Positions 49,774-58,480 of a DNA stretch of 64,000 nucleotides are shown piece after piece. Position 1 is the first letter of the stretch, and every line of letters starts with the position of its first letter. The translations under genes were made by a program, and so were the position numbers. The notes under the pieces were generated by a model. That model had not been told where the DNA came from, did not search any database, and saw nothing but the letters and a program-made list of their open reading frames with translations. Source of the stretch: an uncultured Eubacteriales bacterium (GTDB lineage: Bacteria; Bacillota; Clostridia; Oscillospirales; Oscillospiraceae); the NCBI GenBank assembly GCA_900549405.1, contig URNZ01000002.1:16849-80848 (forward strand), in the 5' to 3' direction.

Positions 49774-49804
49774 CGGACCGCTGCGGGTAGATCGCAGCGG
49801 TCCG
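49774..49804. terminator. Bidirectional terminator
   Basis: 12-bp stem CGGACCGCTGCG / CGCAGCGGTCCG between converging tspO and MATE genes. Confidence 0.86.
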
Positions 49805-49824
49805 TTGTTTCGTTGGCGCTGATT

Positions 49825-51210
49825 TTAGTTGGCCCGGAAGGCCGGGTCGGGGTTTTCCAGCCGGGCGTAGGCGTGTTTCCTGGCGACCAGGAAGAAGATA
49901 AGGTGGGCCAGGCCGGTGATGGTCCAGGTGACGGGATAGGAGAAGTACAGCGTGGCGGGGCTGTGGAACAGGGGGAACACGGTGGCGACCCACACCAGCC
50001 GCAGACCGCAGGCCCCCACCAGGGAGACCACCATGGGGATGACGGAGTAGCCGATGCCCCGCAGGCCGCCCACCATGGTGTCCATAAAGCCGCCCAACAG
50101 ATAGGGACAGCAGATGAAGCTCATGCGGATCAGGGCCTGACGGATGACCTCCTCCTCGCCGGGGGCGTAGATGCTGACCAGGGGGCGACCAAAGAGATAG
50201 GCCAGGTTGCCCAGCACCAGGCCGGTGGTCATGGAGAAGGTGACGCACAGGAACAGCGTTTTATCTACCCGCTTGCACTTGGCCGCGCCGTAGTTCTGGC
50301 CGCAGAAGGTGAGGGCTGTCTGGTAGAAGGAGTTCATGGCGGCATAGACAAAGTTCTCGATGTTGGAGGAGGCGGCGGAACCGGCCACCAGGGCCGCGTC
50401 GTTAAAGGAATTCAGGGAGGACTGGATGACCACGTTGGACAGGGAGAACACGATGCCCTGGAACCCGGCGGGCAGGCCCACCTGAAGGATGCGCCGGACC
50501 ACGGACCACTCCAGCCGCAGCTTGCGCAGCTCCAGATGGAGTGGACCTGTCTCGCCCATGAGACAGCGGAGGACCAGGGCGGCGGAGATGTACTGAGAGA
50601 TGATGGTGGCCAGAGCCACGCCGTCCACGTCCATGCCCAGGCCGATGACGAAGCACAGGTTCAGGACCACGTTGACGATGCCAGCCGCCATGAGGAAGTA
50701 CAGGGGCCGCTGGGTGTCCCCCTGGGCGCGAAGGATGGCCGCGCCGAAGTTATAGAGCATGTTGGCGGGCATCCCCAAAAAGTAGATGCGCAGATAGACG
50801 GTGGCCAGGTCGATGACGTCGGTGGGGGAGCTCATCCACTCCAGCAGGTGGCGGACCATAATGACGCCGAACACGGCCATGCCGACGCCGCTGATGAGGG
50901 CCAGGGTGATGGAGGTGTGGACGCTGCGGCTGACGTTGTCGTGCCGCCCGGCCCCTAGGTCCCGGGCCACCACCACGTTGGTGCCCACGGACAGGCCCAC
51001 AAACAGGTTGATCAGCAGGTTGATCAGGGCGGAGTTAGAGCCCACCGCTGCCAGGGCCTCCTTTCCGGCATAGCGGCCCACCACCACCACGTCGGCGGCG
51101 TTGAATAACAGCTGAAGGATGCTGGAGGCCATGAGGGGCAGGGCAAAGAGAAGGATCTTGTTCCACAGCGGGCCATTGCACATATCAATATGATGTTGTC
51201 GGCGGATCAT
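49825..51210 (-). CDS. MATE family multidrug/cation antiporter
   Basis: Transporter of 461 residues with twelve predicted helices in two similar halves. It opens with NGPLWNKILLFALPLMASSILQLLFNAADVVVVGRYAGKEALAAVGS, the DinF/NorM-type N-terminus common in clostridial MATE proteins. The second half starts QVGLPAGFQGIVFSLSNVVIQSSLNSF. MATE proteins export cationic drugs or metabolites using sodium or proton gradients. ATG 51210 (MIRRQHHIDMCNG) has GAAGAGGTG upstream. It lies 40 bp after the sodium symporter gene on the same strand, so they may be cotranscribed. Confidence 0.93.
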   Translation of the reverse strand: MIRRQHHIDMCNGPLWNKILLFALPLMASSILQLLFNAADVVVVGRYAGKEALAAVGSNSALINLLINLFVGLSVGTNVVVARDLGAGRHDNVSRSVHTSITLALISGVGMAVFGVIMVRHLLEWMSSPTDVIDLATVYLRIYFLGMPANMLYNFGAAILRAQGDTQRPLYFLMAAGIVNVVLNLCFVIGLGMDVDGVALATIISQYISAALVLRCLMGETGPLHLELRKLRLEWSVVRRILQVGLPAGFQGIVFSLSNVVIQSSLNSFNDAALVAGSAASSNIENFVYAAMNSFYQTALTFCGQNYGAAKCKRVDKTLFLCVTFSMTTGLVLGNLAYLFGRPLVSIYAPGEEEVIRQALIRMSFICCPYLLGGFMDTMVGGLRGIGYSVIPMVVSLVGACGLRLVWVATVFPLFHSPATLYFSYPVTWTITGLAHLIFFLVARKHAYARLENPDPAFRAN

Positions 51211-51250
51211 AGCGAGAAAATCACCTCTTCCGGGGATATGGGCGGGGAGT

Positions 51251-52588
51251 TTAGCCGATCCCGCCCAGAGCAAAGCCCAGGATCAGAACAAGAATGGTCA
51301 GGGGCACATAGACATAGCGGCCCACTGCGCCGAAGGCGGCGCTGATGGGCTTTTTCCGGCCCAGCTGGAGCTCCTGCCGCAGCTTGGGCCAGCCCAGCAC
51401 ATAATAGACGGACACCGCGCCCATCACTGCGCCGATGGGGACCACGCCGATGGTGATAAAGTCCATCCACTGGCCCACGTTGGGCTCCGCCTCCAAAAAG
51501 AGGCCCACGCCCAGCGTGATGGCGGAGCACAGTAAAACGGCCAGCTTGCGGTTTAAATTAAAGTGGCTCTGCCAGCTCTCCACCACCGCCTCGAACATGT
51601 TGATGAGGGAGGTGATGCCCGCAAAGAACACGGACAGGAAGAAGAACACGGCAAACAGCTGGCCCATGGGCATCTGCTGGAACACGGCGGGCAGTGTGAG
51701 GAACATCAAAGAGGGGCCCCGGGCCACGTCCAGCCCATAGGCGAACACGGCGGGGATGATGGCCACGGCGGAGAGCATGGCGGCCAGCGTGTCGAAAAAG
51801 GCGGTGCGGAGGGAAGCACCGGGGATGTCCGCATCCTTTTTCAGATAGGCCCCGTAGACGATCATGCCGGAGCCGGTGATGGACAGGGAGAAGAATGCCT
51901 GGCCCATGGCCATGATCCAGGTCTCGGCCCGCAGCAGCTGCTCCCAGTGGGGGACGAACAGGAAGCGATAGCCCTCGCCGGCTCCGGGCAGAGTGAACAC
52001 CCAGGCGGCCAGCACAAGAAACAGCAGGAAAAACAGGGGCATGAGCACCTTGCTCACCCGCTCGATGCCGGCGGACACGCCGAAAATGAGCACCAGACAG
52101 ACCACGGCCACCACCACGGTATGCCATATGGGGTTGCCAAAGCTGGAGGCGGCGGCCTGGAAGAAGGGGGCGGGATCGGCGCTCATCAGCTGACCGGAGA
52201 CGAAACCGGCCAGGCTGTTGAGTACCCAGCCCAGGATCACCGCATAGCCGATGGCGATGCCCAGCGAGCCCATCAGGGGCAGCCAGCTGAGTGCGCCGCC
52301 CAGCTTTTTCTTCCCCCGGCTGGCAAAGCAGTATTCATAGGCCCCGATGGTGCCCGTTCCGGCCAGTCGGCCGATGCCGAACTCGGCGGACAGGCCCACC
52401 CAGCCGAAGAGAAGGACGAAGAACAGATAGGGGATGAGGAAGGCTGCGCCGCCATACTGTCCCAGGCGGTAGGGGAACATCCAGATGTTGCCCAGGCCCA
52501 CGGCGGAGCCTACGCAGGCGATGATAAACCCGAAGGACGAGCCGAAGCCGCCGTTGCGGTGGCCGGAATGTGAAGTTGGTTCAGACAT
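51251..52588 (-). CDS. Sodium:neurotransmitter symporter family (NSS/SNF) transporter
   Basis: Sodium-dependent transporter of 445 residues with eleven predicted helices. The first helix shows FGFIIACVGSAVGLGNIWMFPYRLGQYGGAAFLIPY, the NSS sodium- and substrate-binding signature. Helix 6 region FSLSITGSGMIVYGAYL also matches. Bacterial members such as LeuT, MhsT and Tyt1 import amino acids. The short eleven-helix form is typical of Tyt1-like proteins. ATG 52588 has AGGTTTC upstream, modest. Substrate is likely a neutral or aromatic amino acid, not determined. Confidence 0.93.
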   Translation of the reverse strand: MSEPTSHSGHRNGGFGSSFGFIIACVGSAVGLGNIWMFPYRLGQYGGAAFLIPYLFFVLLFGWVGLSAEFGIGRLAGTGTIGAYEYCFASRGKKKLGGALSWLPLMGSLGIAIGYAVILGWVLNSLAGFVSGQLMSADPAPFFQAAASSFGNPIWHTVVVAVVCLVLIFGVSAGIERVSKVLMPLFFLLFLVLAAWVFTLPGAGEGYRFLFVPHWEQLLRAETWIMAMGQAFFSLSITGSGMIVYGAYLKKDADIPGASLRTAFFDTLAAMLSAVAIIPAVFAYGLDVARGPSLMFLTLPAVFQQMPMGQLFAVFFFLSVFFAGITSLINMFEAVVESWQSHFNLNRKLAVLLCSAITLGVGLFLEAEPNVGQWMDFITIGVVPIGAVMGAVSVYYVLGWPKLRQELQLGRKKPISAAFGAVGRYVYVPLTILVLILGFALGGIG

Positions 52589-52630
52589 GATAAGAAACCT
52601 CCGTTTGGTCGTATTTGGGGGAGCGCCCGG

Positions 52631-53002
52631 TCAGCCCTTGGCGGGGACGATCTCGATCCAATAGCCGTCGGGATCAGAGATGAAATAGATGCCCATGGCG
52701 GGATTCTCAAAGCAGATACAGCCCATAGCCTTGTGCTTTTCATACATGGCCTGAAAGTCGTCGGCGGTGAAGGCCAGATGGAACTCGCACTCGCCCAAAT
52801 TATAGGGCTCTTTCCGATTCCGCAGCCAGGTCAGCTCCAGCTGGAAGGGGCTGCCCGCGGCGTCGGCCAGATAGACCAGCTTGAAGGACTGGTCTGCCGC
52901 CTCCTTCTCCCGCACGGGGGTCAGATCCAGGGCCTGCTTGTAAAAGGCCAGGCTGCGGTCTAAGTCCAGGACGTTGAAATTAAAGTGGTTAAAGCGAAAC
53001 AT
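52631..53002 (-). CDS. VOC family protein (glyoxalase I-like)
   Basis: Protein of 123 residues made of two beta-alpha-beta-beta-beta modules. It starts FRFNHFNFNVLDLDRSLAFYKQALDLTPV (metal-ligand His5 region) and has PFQLELTWLRNR and ECEFHLAFTADDF (second His). It ends ISDPDGYWIEIVPAKG with the final Glu ligand. This is the lactoylglutathione lyase/VOC pattern, but glutathione is usually absent in clostridia, so the substrate may be another thiol adduct or something else. ATG 53002 has AAGGAGATC upstream. Confidence 0.9.
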   Translation of the reverse strand: MFRFNHFNFNVLDLDRSLAFYKQALDLTPVREKEAADQSFKLVYLADAAGSPFQLELTWLRNRKEPYNLGECEFHLAFTADDFQAMYEKHKAMGCICFENPAMGIYFISDPDGYWIEIVPAKG

Positions 53003-53106
53003 ACATGATCTCCTTTTCAGCGGCAGGACCGCATGATATTTGACTATGCTTATTATATCGAAGGTGTGGGAAAAAAGCAATGAAAACCGGGCATAACAGA
53101 CAAAAG

Positions 53107-53141
53107 GCGACGGAGGACCGGCAGCAAAGGTCCTCCGTCGC
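53107..53141 (-). terminator. Terminator after gltS
   Basis: 13-bp stem GCGACGGAGGACC / GGTCCTCCGTCGC, then CTTTTGTC on the minus strand. Confidence 0.85.
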
Positions 53142-53178
53142 GGGATTTTGATTTACTTGGAAAGGACAGTCACAGGGG

Positions 53179-54420
53179 TCAGCCGGTGAAGCCATGCACA
53201 AAGAACTTGATAAAGGCGATGGTCTGGGGCTGATAGATGATGTCCACCAGGAAAGCGCCCACGATGGGCACCACCATGAAAGCACGGCGGGACATGCCGT
53301 ACTTCTCGGTGACGGCGGTCATGTTCACGATGGCGGAGGGGGTGGCGCCCAGGCCGTGGCCGCACAGACCGGCGCACATGACAGCGGCGTCATAGTTCTT
53401 GCCCAGGACGCGGAACACCACGAAGTTGGCCACCAGGATCATGAAGATCACCTGGCACACCACGACCAGCAGCACGCCGCCAACCAGACCGGCCAGCTCC
53501 CACAGCTTCAGGGTCATCAGGGCCAGACCTAAGTACAGGTTCAGCATCACGTCGCCGATGCCGTCCACCAGGGAGAAGCTGAAGTTATACAGGTGGAAGC
53601 GGTCATTCAGGTTGCGGACGATGACGGCCACGAACATCGCGCCCACATAGGTGGGGAAGCTCATGTCGATCAGCTGGCCGATCTTGCCGGAGATCACGGT
53701 ACCCACGGCCATGCAGAATAGAATGACCACCACGTTCTTGATGACGTCCAGGCCGGAGAGCTTGGAGCCGTTGGCGGCGTTGACGCTCTCGATGTCGTCG
53801 TAGTTCTCGTTGTTCTCCTCGGGCTTCAGGTCGTTCTTCACGATGAGGTGACGGCCAACGGGGCCGCCCACCAGCACGGCGGTGATCAGACCGAAGGTGG
53901 CGGCGGCAGCGCCCACCAGCTGGCCCTGGTCATAGCCCATCTCCACAAAGGTCTTACCATAGGACAAAGCCGCGCCGTGGCCGCCGATCATGGAGATGGC
54001 GCTGGACAGCAGGGCATAGGGGGCGGGCAGGCCGATGGCGGTGCCCACGGCGATGCCGATGATGTTCTGGAAGATGGAGATGATACCGGCGGTGAGCCAA
54101 TAGATGATCAGCAGCACGCCGCCCTTTTTCAGCAGGGAGAAGCTGGCCCCCAGGCCAACGGTGGTGAAGAAGGCCAGCATAAAGGGGTCCTGGAAGGTGT
54201 TGGTGAAGTTAAAGGTAAAGGCGTTGGTGGAATATCCGGCCCAGGTGATGAACATGAACAGGAAGCCGCCCACCACAGGGGCGGGAATGCAGTATTTGTC
54301 TAAGATCTTGACCTTTTTCTTGATCCAAAAGCCAATGAGCAGCAGGATACCGGCCATGGCCGTGGTCATGACGGTGTCGGTGCTGATGGTCAGGATATTG
54401 TCAACTGTTTCAAATGTCAT
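53179..54420 (-). CDS. gltS: Sodium/glutamate symporter GltS
   Basis: Membrane transporter of 413 residues with about ten helices. GltS hallmarks are KKKVKILDKYCIPAPVVGGFLFMFITW near the start, the first re-entrant loop SSAISMIGGHGAALSYGKTF, and the second loop CAGLCGHGLGATPSAIVNMTAVTEKYG. It takes up glutamate with sodium. ATG 54420 (MTFETVDNIL) has GAGGAGGAATT upstream. It stands alone under a promoter whose spacer is a 15-bp A-tract. Confidence 0.96.
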   Translation of the reverse strand: MTFETVDNILTISTDTVMTTAMAGILLLIGFWIKKKVKILDKYCIPAPVVGGFLFMFITWAGYSTNAFTFNFTNTFQDPFMLAFFTTVGLGASFSLLKKGGVLLIIYWLTAGIISIFQNIIGIAVGTAIGLPAPYALLSSAISMIGGHGAALSYGKTFVEMGYDQGQLVGAAAATFGLITAVLVGGPVGRHLIVKNDLKPEENNENYDDIESVNAANGSKLSGLDVIKNVVVILFCMAVGTVISGKIGQLIDMSFPTYVGAMFVAVIVRNLNDRFHLYNFSFSLVDGIGDVMLNLYLGLALMTLKLWELAGLVGGVLLVVVCQVIFMILVANFVVFRVLGKNYDAAVMCAGLCGHGLGATPSAIVNMTAVTEKYGMSRRAFMVVPIVGAFLVDIIYQPQTIAFIKFFVHGFTG

Positions 54421-54587
54421 GTTGAAATTCCTCCTCAATAACAACGCGGGTTTGCCCGCTTTTGCGCCCTCCACCGGTGCTGCCAGCCTATGTAGAAAGA
54501 ATATATGGCTCCGGGGTGTGCAAAAGCACTCTCCTTTTAGGATCTTTTGCAGGAAAACTGTCGTTCACCACCTAAAACCCTAAGGAA

Positions 54588-54615
54588 AGTATAGCCGTTT
54601 TTTTTTTTTTTTCAA
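54588..54615 (-). promoter_or_regulatory. gltS promoter with 15-bp poly-A tract in the spacer
   Basis: On the minus strand, TTGAAA (54610-54615), a 16-bp spacer and TATACT (54588-54593). The homopolymer runs from 54598 to 54612 (15 T on the plus strand). It contributes the last three bases of the -35 and 12 of the 16 spacer bases. A change of one or two bases would shift the spacer between 15 and 18 bp. Confidence 0.85.
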
Positions 54616-54714
54616 GTGGGGGCGCGGAAAAGGGCGAGAAATGCAAGGTTCAAATCAGAAAAAAGGGAAGAAAAAACGCTTGACTTTGAAACCGGAATAC
54701 CGGAACACAGACAA

Positions 54715-54751
54715 CAGCGCCCGGGCCGTCTGGCGGACGGTCCGGGCGCTG
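54715..54751 (-). terminator. Stem-loop after the ureohydrolase gene
   Basis: 16-bp stem CAGCGCCCGGGCCGTC / GACGGTCCGGGCGCTG with a 5-nt loop. The T-run is poor (TTGTCTGTG), so termination may be incomplete. The remaining sequence of the gap 54421-54797 holds no gene. Confidence 0.7.
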
Positions 54752-54797
54752 CTGGTCAGATCAAAGAGGGAGATAAGAGAGATTTTTGTGTGATGTG

Positions 54798-55754
54798 TTA
54801 CTTGTTGTCGTTCTCGTGGAGCTTTTTGCCCGCGTGGGCGATGACCTGGAGCATGGTCAGGGCGGCCAGACGCTCGGTGCAGCCGGTGGGGTCATAGGTG
54901 GGGGCGACCTCCACCAGGTCCATGGCCACCACTTTACCGGTCTGGCAGATGGCCTTCAGCATATCCATGCTCTCGTCATAGGTGATGCCGCCGGGCAGGG
55001 GGGAGGCGGCGCCGGGGGCCAGAGGCATGTCGTAGCCGTCGATGTCGAAGGTGATGTAATAGGCCTCGGCATCGGGGATCTGGTCCAGCACCCACTGCAC
55101 GCCCTTGGAGTGCAGCTCGCGGGCGGAAATCAGCTTGCTGCCATAGGCCCGGGCGTCGTCATAGTCGCTCTTCTTGCCGCTGCCCATGCCGCGCAGACCG
55201 ATCTGCACCATTTCACCGATGTGGTCCATCTCAGACATGCGGCGCATGGGGCTGCCGTTGCCCTGGACCAGGGGACCCACGTGGCTGGTCCAGTCCAGGT
55301 GGGCGTCGAACTGGATGACGCAGATCTTCTTGCCATACTCCTCCAGGGCCCGGCCCACGGGGATGCTGATGGAGTGGTCGCCGCCCATGACGATGGGGAT
55401 GGAACCGGCGCGGATGATGCGGCGGACGGCACGCTCGATGCACTGGAAGGAGTAGTCCCGGTCGCCCTGGAGCACGTCGGCATCGCCGCAGTCGGCGATG
55501 GTGATGGGGGCGGCCAGCATCTGCTCGTCGGCCTCGTAATCATAATAGCCCACGTTGCCCCGGCCATACTGGGTGGAGGCCTCGCGGATACGGCGGGGAC
55601 CCATGCGGGCGCCGCTGAGGAAGCCCACGCCCATGTCGAAGGGCACGCCCAGCACGCCGAAGTCGGCCTTCAGTTCGTCCAGATCCAGACAGATGGGATA
55701 GCGGCCAAAGGAACAAATGCCCGTGATGGGCTGGCTGATGAGTTCAGGACGCAT
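54798..55754 (-). CDS. speB: Agmatinase/ureohydrolase family protein
   Basis: Manganese enzyme of 318 residues that removes urea from a guanidino compound. All metal ligands are present: His127 (GGDHS), Asp150, His152, Asp154 (FDAHLDWT), Asp237 and Asp239 (FDIDGYD). In agmatinases this last block is usually followed by LAPGTGTPEPGG; here it is LAPGAASPLPGG. The substrate could therefore be another guanidino compound, such as guanidinobutyrate or arginine-like. If agmatinase, it would supply putrescine, linking with the Pot uptake system at 16.5 kb. It is monocistronic with a consensus promoter. Confidence 0.88.
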   Translation of the reverse strand: MRPELISQPITGICSFGRYPICLDLDELKADFGVLGVPFDMGVGFLSGARMGPRRIREASTQYGRGNVGYYDYEADEQMLAAPITIADCGDADVLQGDRDYSFQCIERAVRRIIRAGSIPIVMGGDHSISIPVGRALEEYGKKICVIQFDAHLDWTSHVGPLVQGNGSPMRRMSEMDHIGEMVQIGLRGMGSGKKSDYDDARAYGSKLISARELHSKGVQWVLDQIPDAEAYYITFDIDGYDMPLAPGAASPLPGGITYDESMDMLKAICQTGKVVAMDLVEVAPTYDPTGCTERLAALTMLQVIAHAGKKLHENDNK

Positions 55755-56121
55755 GATAAATGACCCCTTTCAAAATTCTAAAATTCCTGTTTTTCACACC
55801 GAAATACGTTTCCGTTCCCCGACGGGCCCTGTTTGGCATCCGGCCCCGTCGGCGCTGCTTTGTTTATCGTTTATGCCCAAATTATACTCAAAACGCCGCC
55901 CCTTTTCAATCGCTTTTACAAAGTCAGGAGGATTTTTTGGGAAAGAAAACAAGATTCTTTTTCGGCCAACGCTTAACGATTTTAAAACCGGCCCTTTCCG
56001 GGCGGGCAGAAAGCTCTTTACAACGGGGGCGAGATACCGTAAAGTGAAAGGGAGATATTTTTTCCCTGCATCTGCGCTTAGCGGGTGCAGAACGAGACAG
56101 GGCGAGAAAGGAACAAAAAAC
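55755..56121. other. Divergent intergenic region
   Basis: This 367-bp gap has the speB promoter and a leader stem CGACGGG...CCCGTCG (within 55818-55852) on the minus strand. An AT-rich tract precedes the CoA-transferase-like gene. I saw no gene and no clear plus-strand promoter. Confidence 0.6.
55881..55909 (-). promoter_or_regulatory. speB promoter
   Basis: On the minus strand, TTGAAA (55904-55909), a 17-bp spacer and TATAAT (55881-55886). The leader is about 120 nt. Confidence 0.82.
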
Positions 56122-57441
56122 ATGGCAAGCAAACAGACGAAATTTGTAACGCCGGAGGAGGCCGCCGGGGCGGTGCGGTCCGGCGACTGGGTGGATTATG
56201 GCTTTGGCGCGGGCTTTCCCGAACTGGTGGACCGGGCCCTGGCCGCCCGAAAGGGCCAGGTGAAGGACGTGAAGGTCCGGGGCGGCCTGGTCATCCGCCC
56301 CCGCATCGAGATCGTGGAGCAGGACCCGGAGCGGGAGAGCTTCTCCTATTACAGCTGGCACATCGGGGACTATGAGCGCAAGCTGCAAAAGCGGGGGCTG
56401 GTGACCTTTTTGCCGGTGGTGCTGCGCTCCCTGCCCTATCTCTATCGGGATGGGCACATCCGCTGCGACGTGGCGGTGGTCCCCGTGTCCCGGCCCGACG
56501 GGGAGGGCTATTGCGGCCTGGGCATCTCCAACTACGCCTGGCGGACCATTTTCGAGAGCGCCCGCACGGTGATCTTTGAGATCAACGAGCACTATCCCTG
56601 TCTCCAGGGGGTGGACGGTTCCCACCGGGTCCACCTCAGCGAGGCGGACTTTGTGGTGGAGGGGGTCCACGAGCCGCTGCCCCAGCGGGCCTATCGGGAG
56701 CCCAGCGCCACGGACATGGAGATCGCCCGCCGGGTGGTGGAGCTGATCCCCGACGGGGCGGTGCTGTCCCTGGGCGTGGGCGGCGTGCCCTACACCGTGG
56801 CCAAAATGCTGGCCCAGTCGGACAAGAAGGACCTGGGCTGCCACACCGGCACCATCAGCGACCCGTTTCTGGAACTCTACAAGGCGGGCAAGCTGACCAA
56901 CGCCCGAAAGGAGCTGGACGCTGGGCTGTCCGCCTGGAACCTGGCCATGGGCAGCCAGGAGCTGTATGACTGGCTCTCCGCCGAGCCGGGCCTGTTCCAC
57001 CCCGGGGACCTGGACTACATCCACTCGGTGGACCGCATCAGCCGCCTGAGCAACGTCATCAGCATCAACGGCGGGGTGCAGCTGGACCTGATGGGCCAGG
57101 AGAACGCGGAGAGCGCCGGGTCCCGCCAGCTGTCCGGCATCGGCGGGCAGATGGACTTTCTGGAGGGGGCCTTCCGCTCCAAGGGCGGCAAGGGCTTCAT
57201 CTGCATCAACTCCTCCCGGGTGACCAAGGAGGGGGAGCGCAAGTCCAACATCCTCCCCGCCATCCCCGCGGGCAGCACGGTGAGCGCCCCCCGGACCATG
57301 ATCCAGTATGTGGCCACGGAGTATGGCGTGGTCAGCCTGCCCGGCAAGTCCCTGCGGGAGCGGGCCGAGGCCATGGCCTCCATCGCCCACCCGGACTTCC
57401 GGGAGGAGCTGCTGCGGTACGCCCGGGAGCACTTTGCCTGA
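56122..57441 (+). CDS. Acetyl-CoA hydrolase/transferase family protein (butyryl-CoA:acetate CoA-transferase-like)
   Basis: Protein of 439 residues in the family that includes 4-hydroxybutyrate and butyryl-CoA:acetate CoA-transferases. Visible blocks are SGDWVDYGFGAGFPE, VLSLGVGGVPYTVAKML (CoA-binding loop), QLSGIGGQMDFLEGAF and MIQYVATEYGVVSL in the C-terminal domain. In well-studied members the motif near residue 243 reads HTEM and holds the catalytic Glu. Here it reads HTGT (residues 241-244), so the expected Glu is Gly243. The protein may be a hydrolase, use another residue, or be inactive. ATG 56122 has GAAAGGAAC upstream; the longer open frame crosses the speB promoter. Confidence 0.82.
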   Translation: MASKQTKFVTPEEAAGAVRSGDWVDYGFGAGFPELVDRALAARKGQVKDVKVRGGLVIRPRIEIVEQDPERESFSYYSWHIGDYERKLQKRGLVTFLPVVLRSLPYLYRDGHIRCDVAVVPVSRPDGEGYCGLGISNYAWRTIFESARTVIFEINEHYPCLQGVDGSHRVHLSEADFVVEGVHEPLPQRAYREPSATDMEIARRVVELIPDGAVLSLGVGGVPYTVAKMLAQSDKKDLGCHTGTISDPFLELYKAGKLTNARKELDAGLSAWNLAMGSQELYDWLSAEPGLFHPGDLDYIHSVDRISRLSNVISINGGVQLDLMGQENAESAGSRQLSGIGGQMDFLEGAFRSKGGKGFICINSSRVTKEGERKSNILPAIPAGSTVSAPRTMIQYVATEYGVVSLPGKSLRERAEAMASIAHPDFREELLRYAREHFA

Positions 57442-57508
57442 GACACAGTCGGCCCAGACGCACATTTATATAAAATAGTATAAATCTCGGGAAAGCTGGA
57501 AAAAATCC

Positions 57509-57537
57509 TTGCATTGCGGGGAAAGCTATGGTAGAAT
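57509..57537 (+). promoter_or_regulatory. rpsB-tsf promoter
   Basis: TTGCAT, a 17-bp spacer and TAGAAT. A leader of about 105 nt follows, with a CCCGG...CCGGG hairpin (57574-57600) that could be an S2-binding autoregulatory site. Confidence 0.78.
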
Positions 57538-57651
57538 AGCAAAGCATTATGCGTGGGAGTGTGGATTTTTCGCCCGGTGCCCGGCTTGCCGGGTTGGCGG
57601 GAAATATGAAGCCCCCAGAAGAATTCAACTGAAATTTAGGAGGAAACAATC

Positions 57652-58374
57652 ATGGCAGTCGTATCTATGAAGCAGCTGCTGGAGGCCGGCGTTCACTTCG
57701 GCCACCAGACCCGTCGGTGGAACCCCAAGATGGCCACCTACATTTACACCGAGCGCAACGGTATCTATATCATCGACCTGCAGAAGACCGTGAAGAAGCT
57801 GGAGGAGGCCTATAACTTCGTCCGCGAGCTGGGCGAGAAGGGCGAGACCATCCTGTTCGTCGGCACCAAGAAGCAGGCTCAGGAGGCCATCAAGGAAGAG
57901 GCCAGCCGCGTGGGCATGTACTGGGTGAACGCCCGTTGGCTGGGCGGTATGCTGACCAACTTCAAGACCATGCGCGGCCGCGTGGACCGTCTGAACCAGC
58001 TGAAGAAGATGCAGGAGGACGGCACCTTCGACATGCTGCCCAAGAAGGAAGTCATGAAGCACATGGGCGAGATCGCCAAGCTGGAGAAGTATCTGGGCGG
58101 CGTGACCGAGATGAAGAAGCTGCCCGGCGCCCTGTTCGTCGTTGACCCCCGCAAGGAGCGCAACGCCATCAACGAGGCCCGCAAGCTGAACATCCCCATC
58201 GTAGCCATCGTGGACACCAACTGCGACCCCGACGAGATCGACTATGTCATCCCCGGCAACGACGACGCCATCCGCGCCATCAAGCTGATCTCCTCTGTCA
58301 TGGCCAACGCCATCCAGGAGGGCAAGCAGGGCCAGGACGAGGCCGCCGCTCCCGCCGAGGAGACCGCTGAGTAA
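57652..58374 (+). CDS. rpsB: 30S ribosomal protein S2
   Basis: Ribosomal protein uS2 of 240 residues. It begins [44 protein letters not shown], then [38 protein letters not shown] and [36 protein letters not shown]. All are strongly conserved. An acidic/Ala tail ends the protein. GGAGGAAACAATC precedes the ATG. It is followed by tsf, the usual order. Confidence 0.98.
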   Translation: MAVVSMKQLLEAGVHFGHQTRRWNPKMATYIYTERNGIYIIDLQKTVKKLEEAYNFVRELGEKGETILFVGTKKQAQEAIKEEASRVGMYWVNARWLGGMLTNFKTMRGRVDRLNQLKKMQEDGTFDMLPKKEVMKHMGEIAKLEKYLGGVTEMKKLPGALFVVDPRKERNAINEARKLNIPIVAIVDTNCDPDEIDYVIPGNDDAIRAIKLISSVMANAIQEGKQGQDEAAAPAEETAE

Positions 58375-58410
58375 TTTTTCTCGGCACACACACATCTGAT
58401 CTGTGAAACC

Positions 58411-58451
58411 AAGGTGCGCCCGCCCGTGCGCGGGCCGGGCGCGCCTTTTTT
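58411..58451 (+). terminator. Terminator-like hairpin between rpsB and tsf
   Basis: Stem AAGGTGCGCCCG / CGGGCGCGCCTT (58411-58422, 58436-58447) followed by TTTTTT. It lies inside the operon, so it probably attenuates tsf relative to rpsB. Confidence 0.82.
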
Positions 58452-58480
58452 AAAACCAAAATAACGGAGGTAATGTGATT

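Noticed and set aside
55924..57465. 513-codon minus-strand open frame opposite the CoA-transferase-like gene
   Set aside because: Same shadow effect; no ribosome site, no recognisable domain, composition typical of antisense of GC-rich coding DNA.
57545..57651. Known rpsB leader autoregulatory RNA
   Set aside because: A CCCGG/CCGGG hairpin is present, but I could not match it to a described S2-binding leader. It is mentioned only as a possibility.
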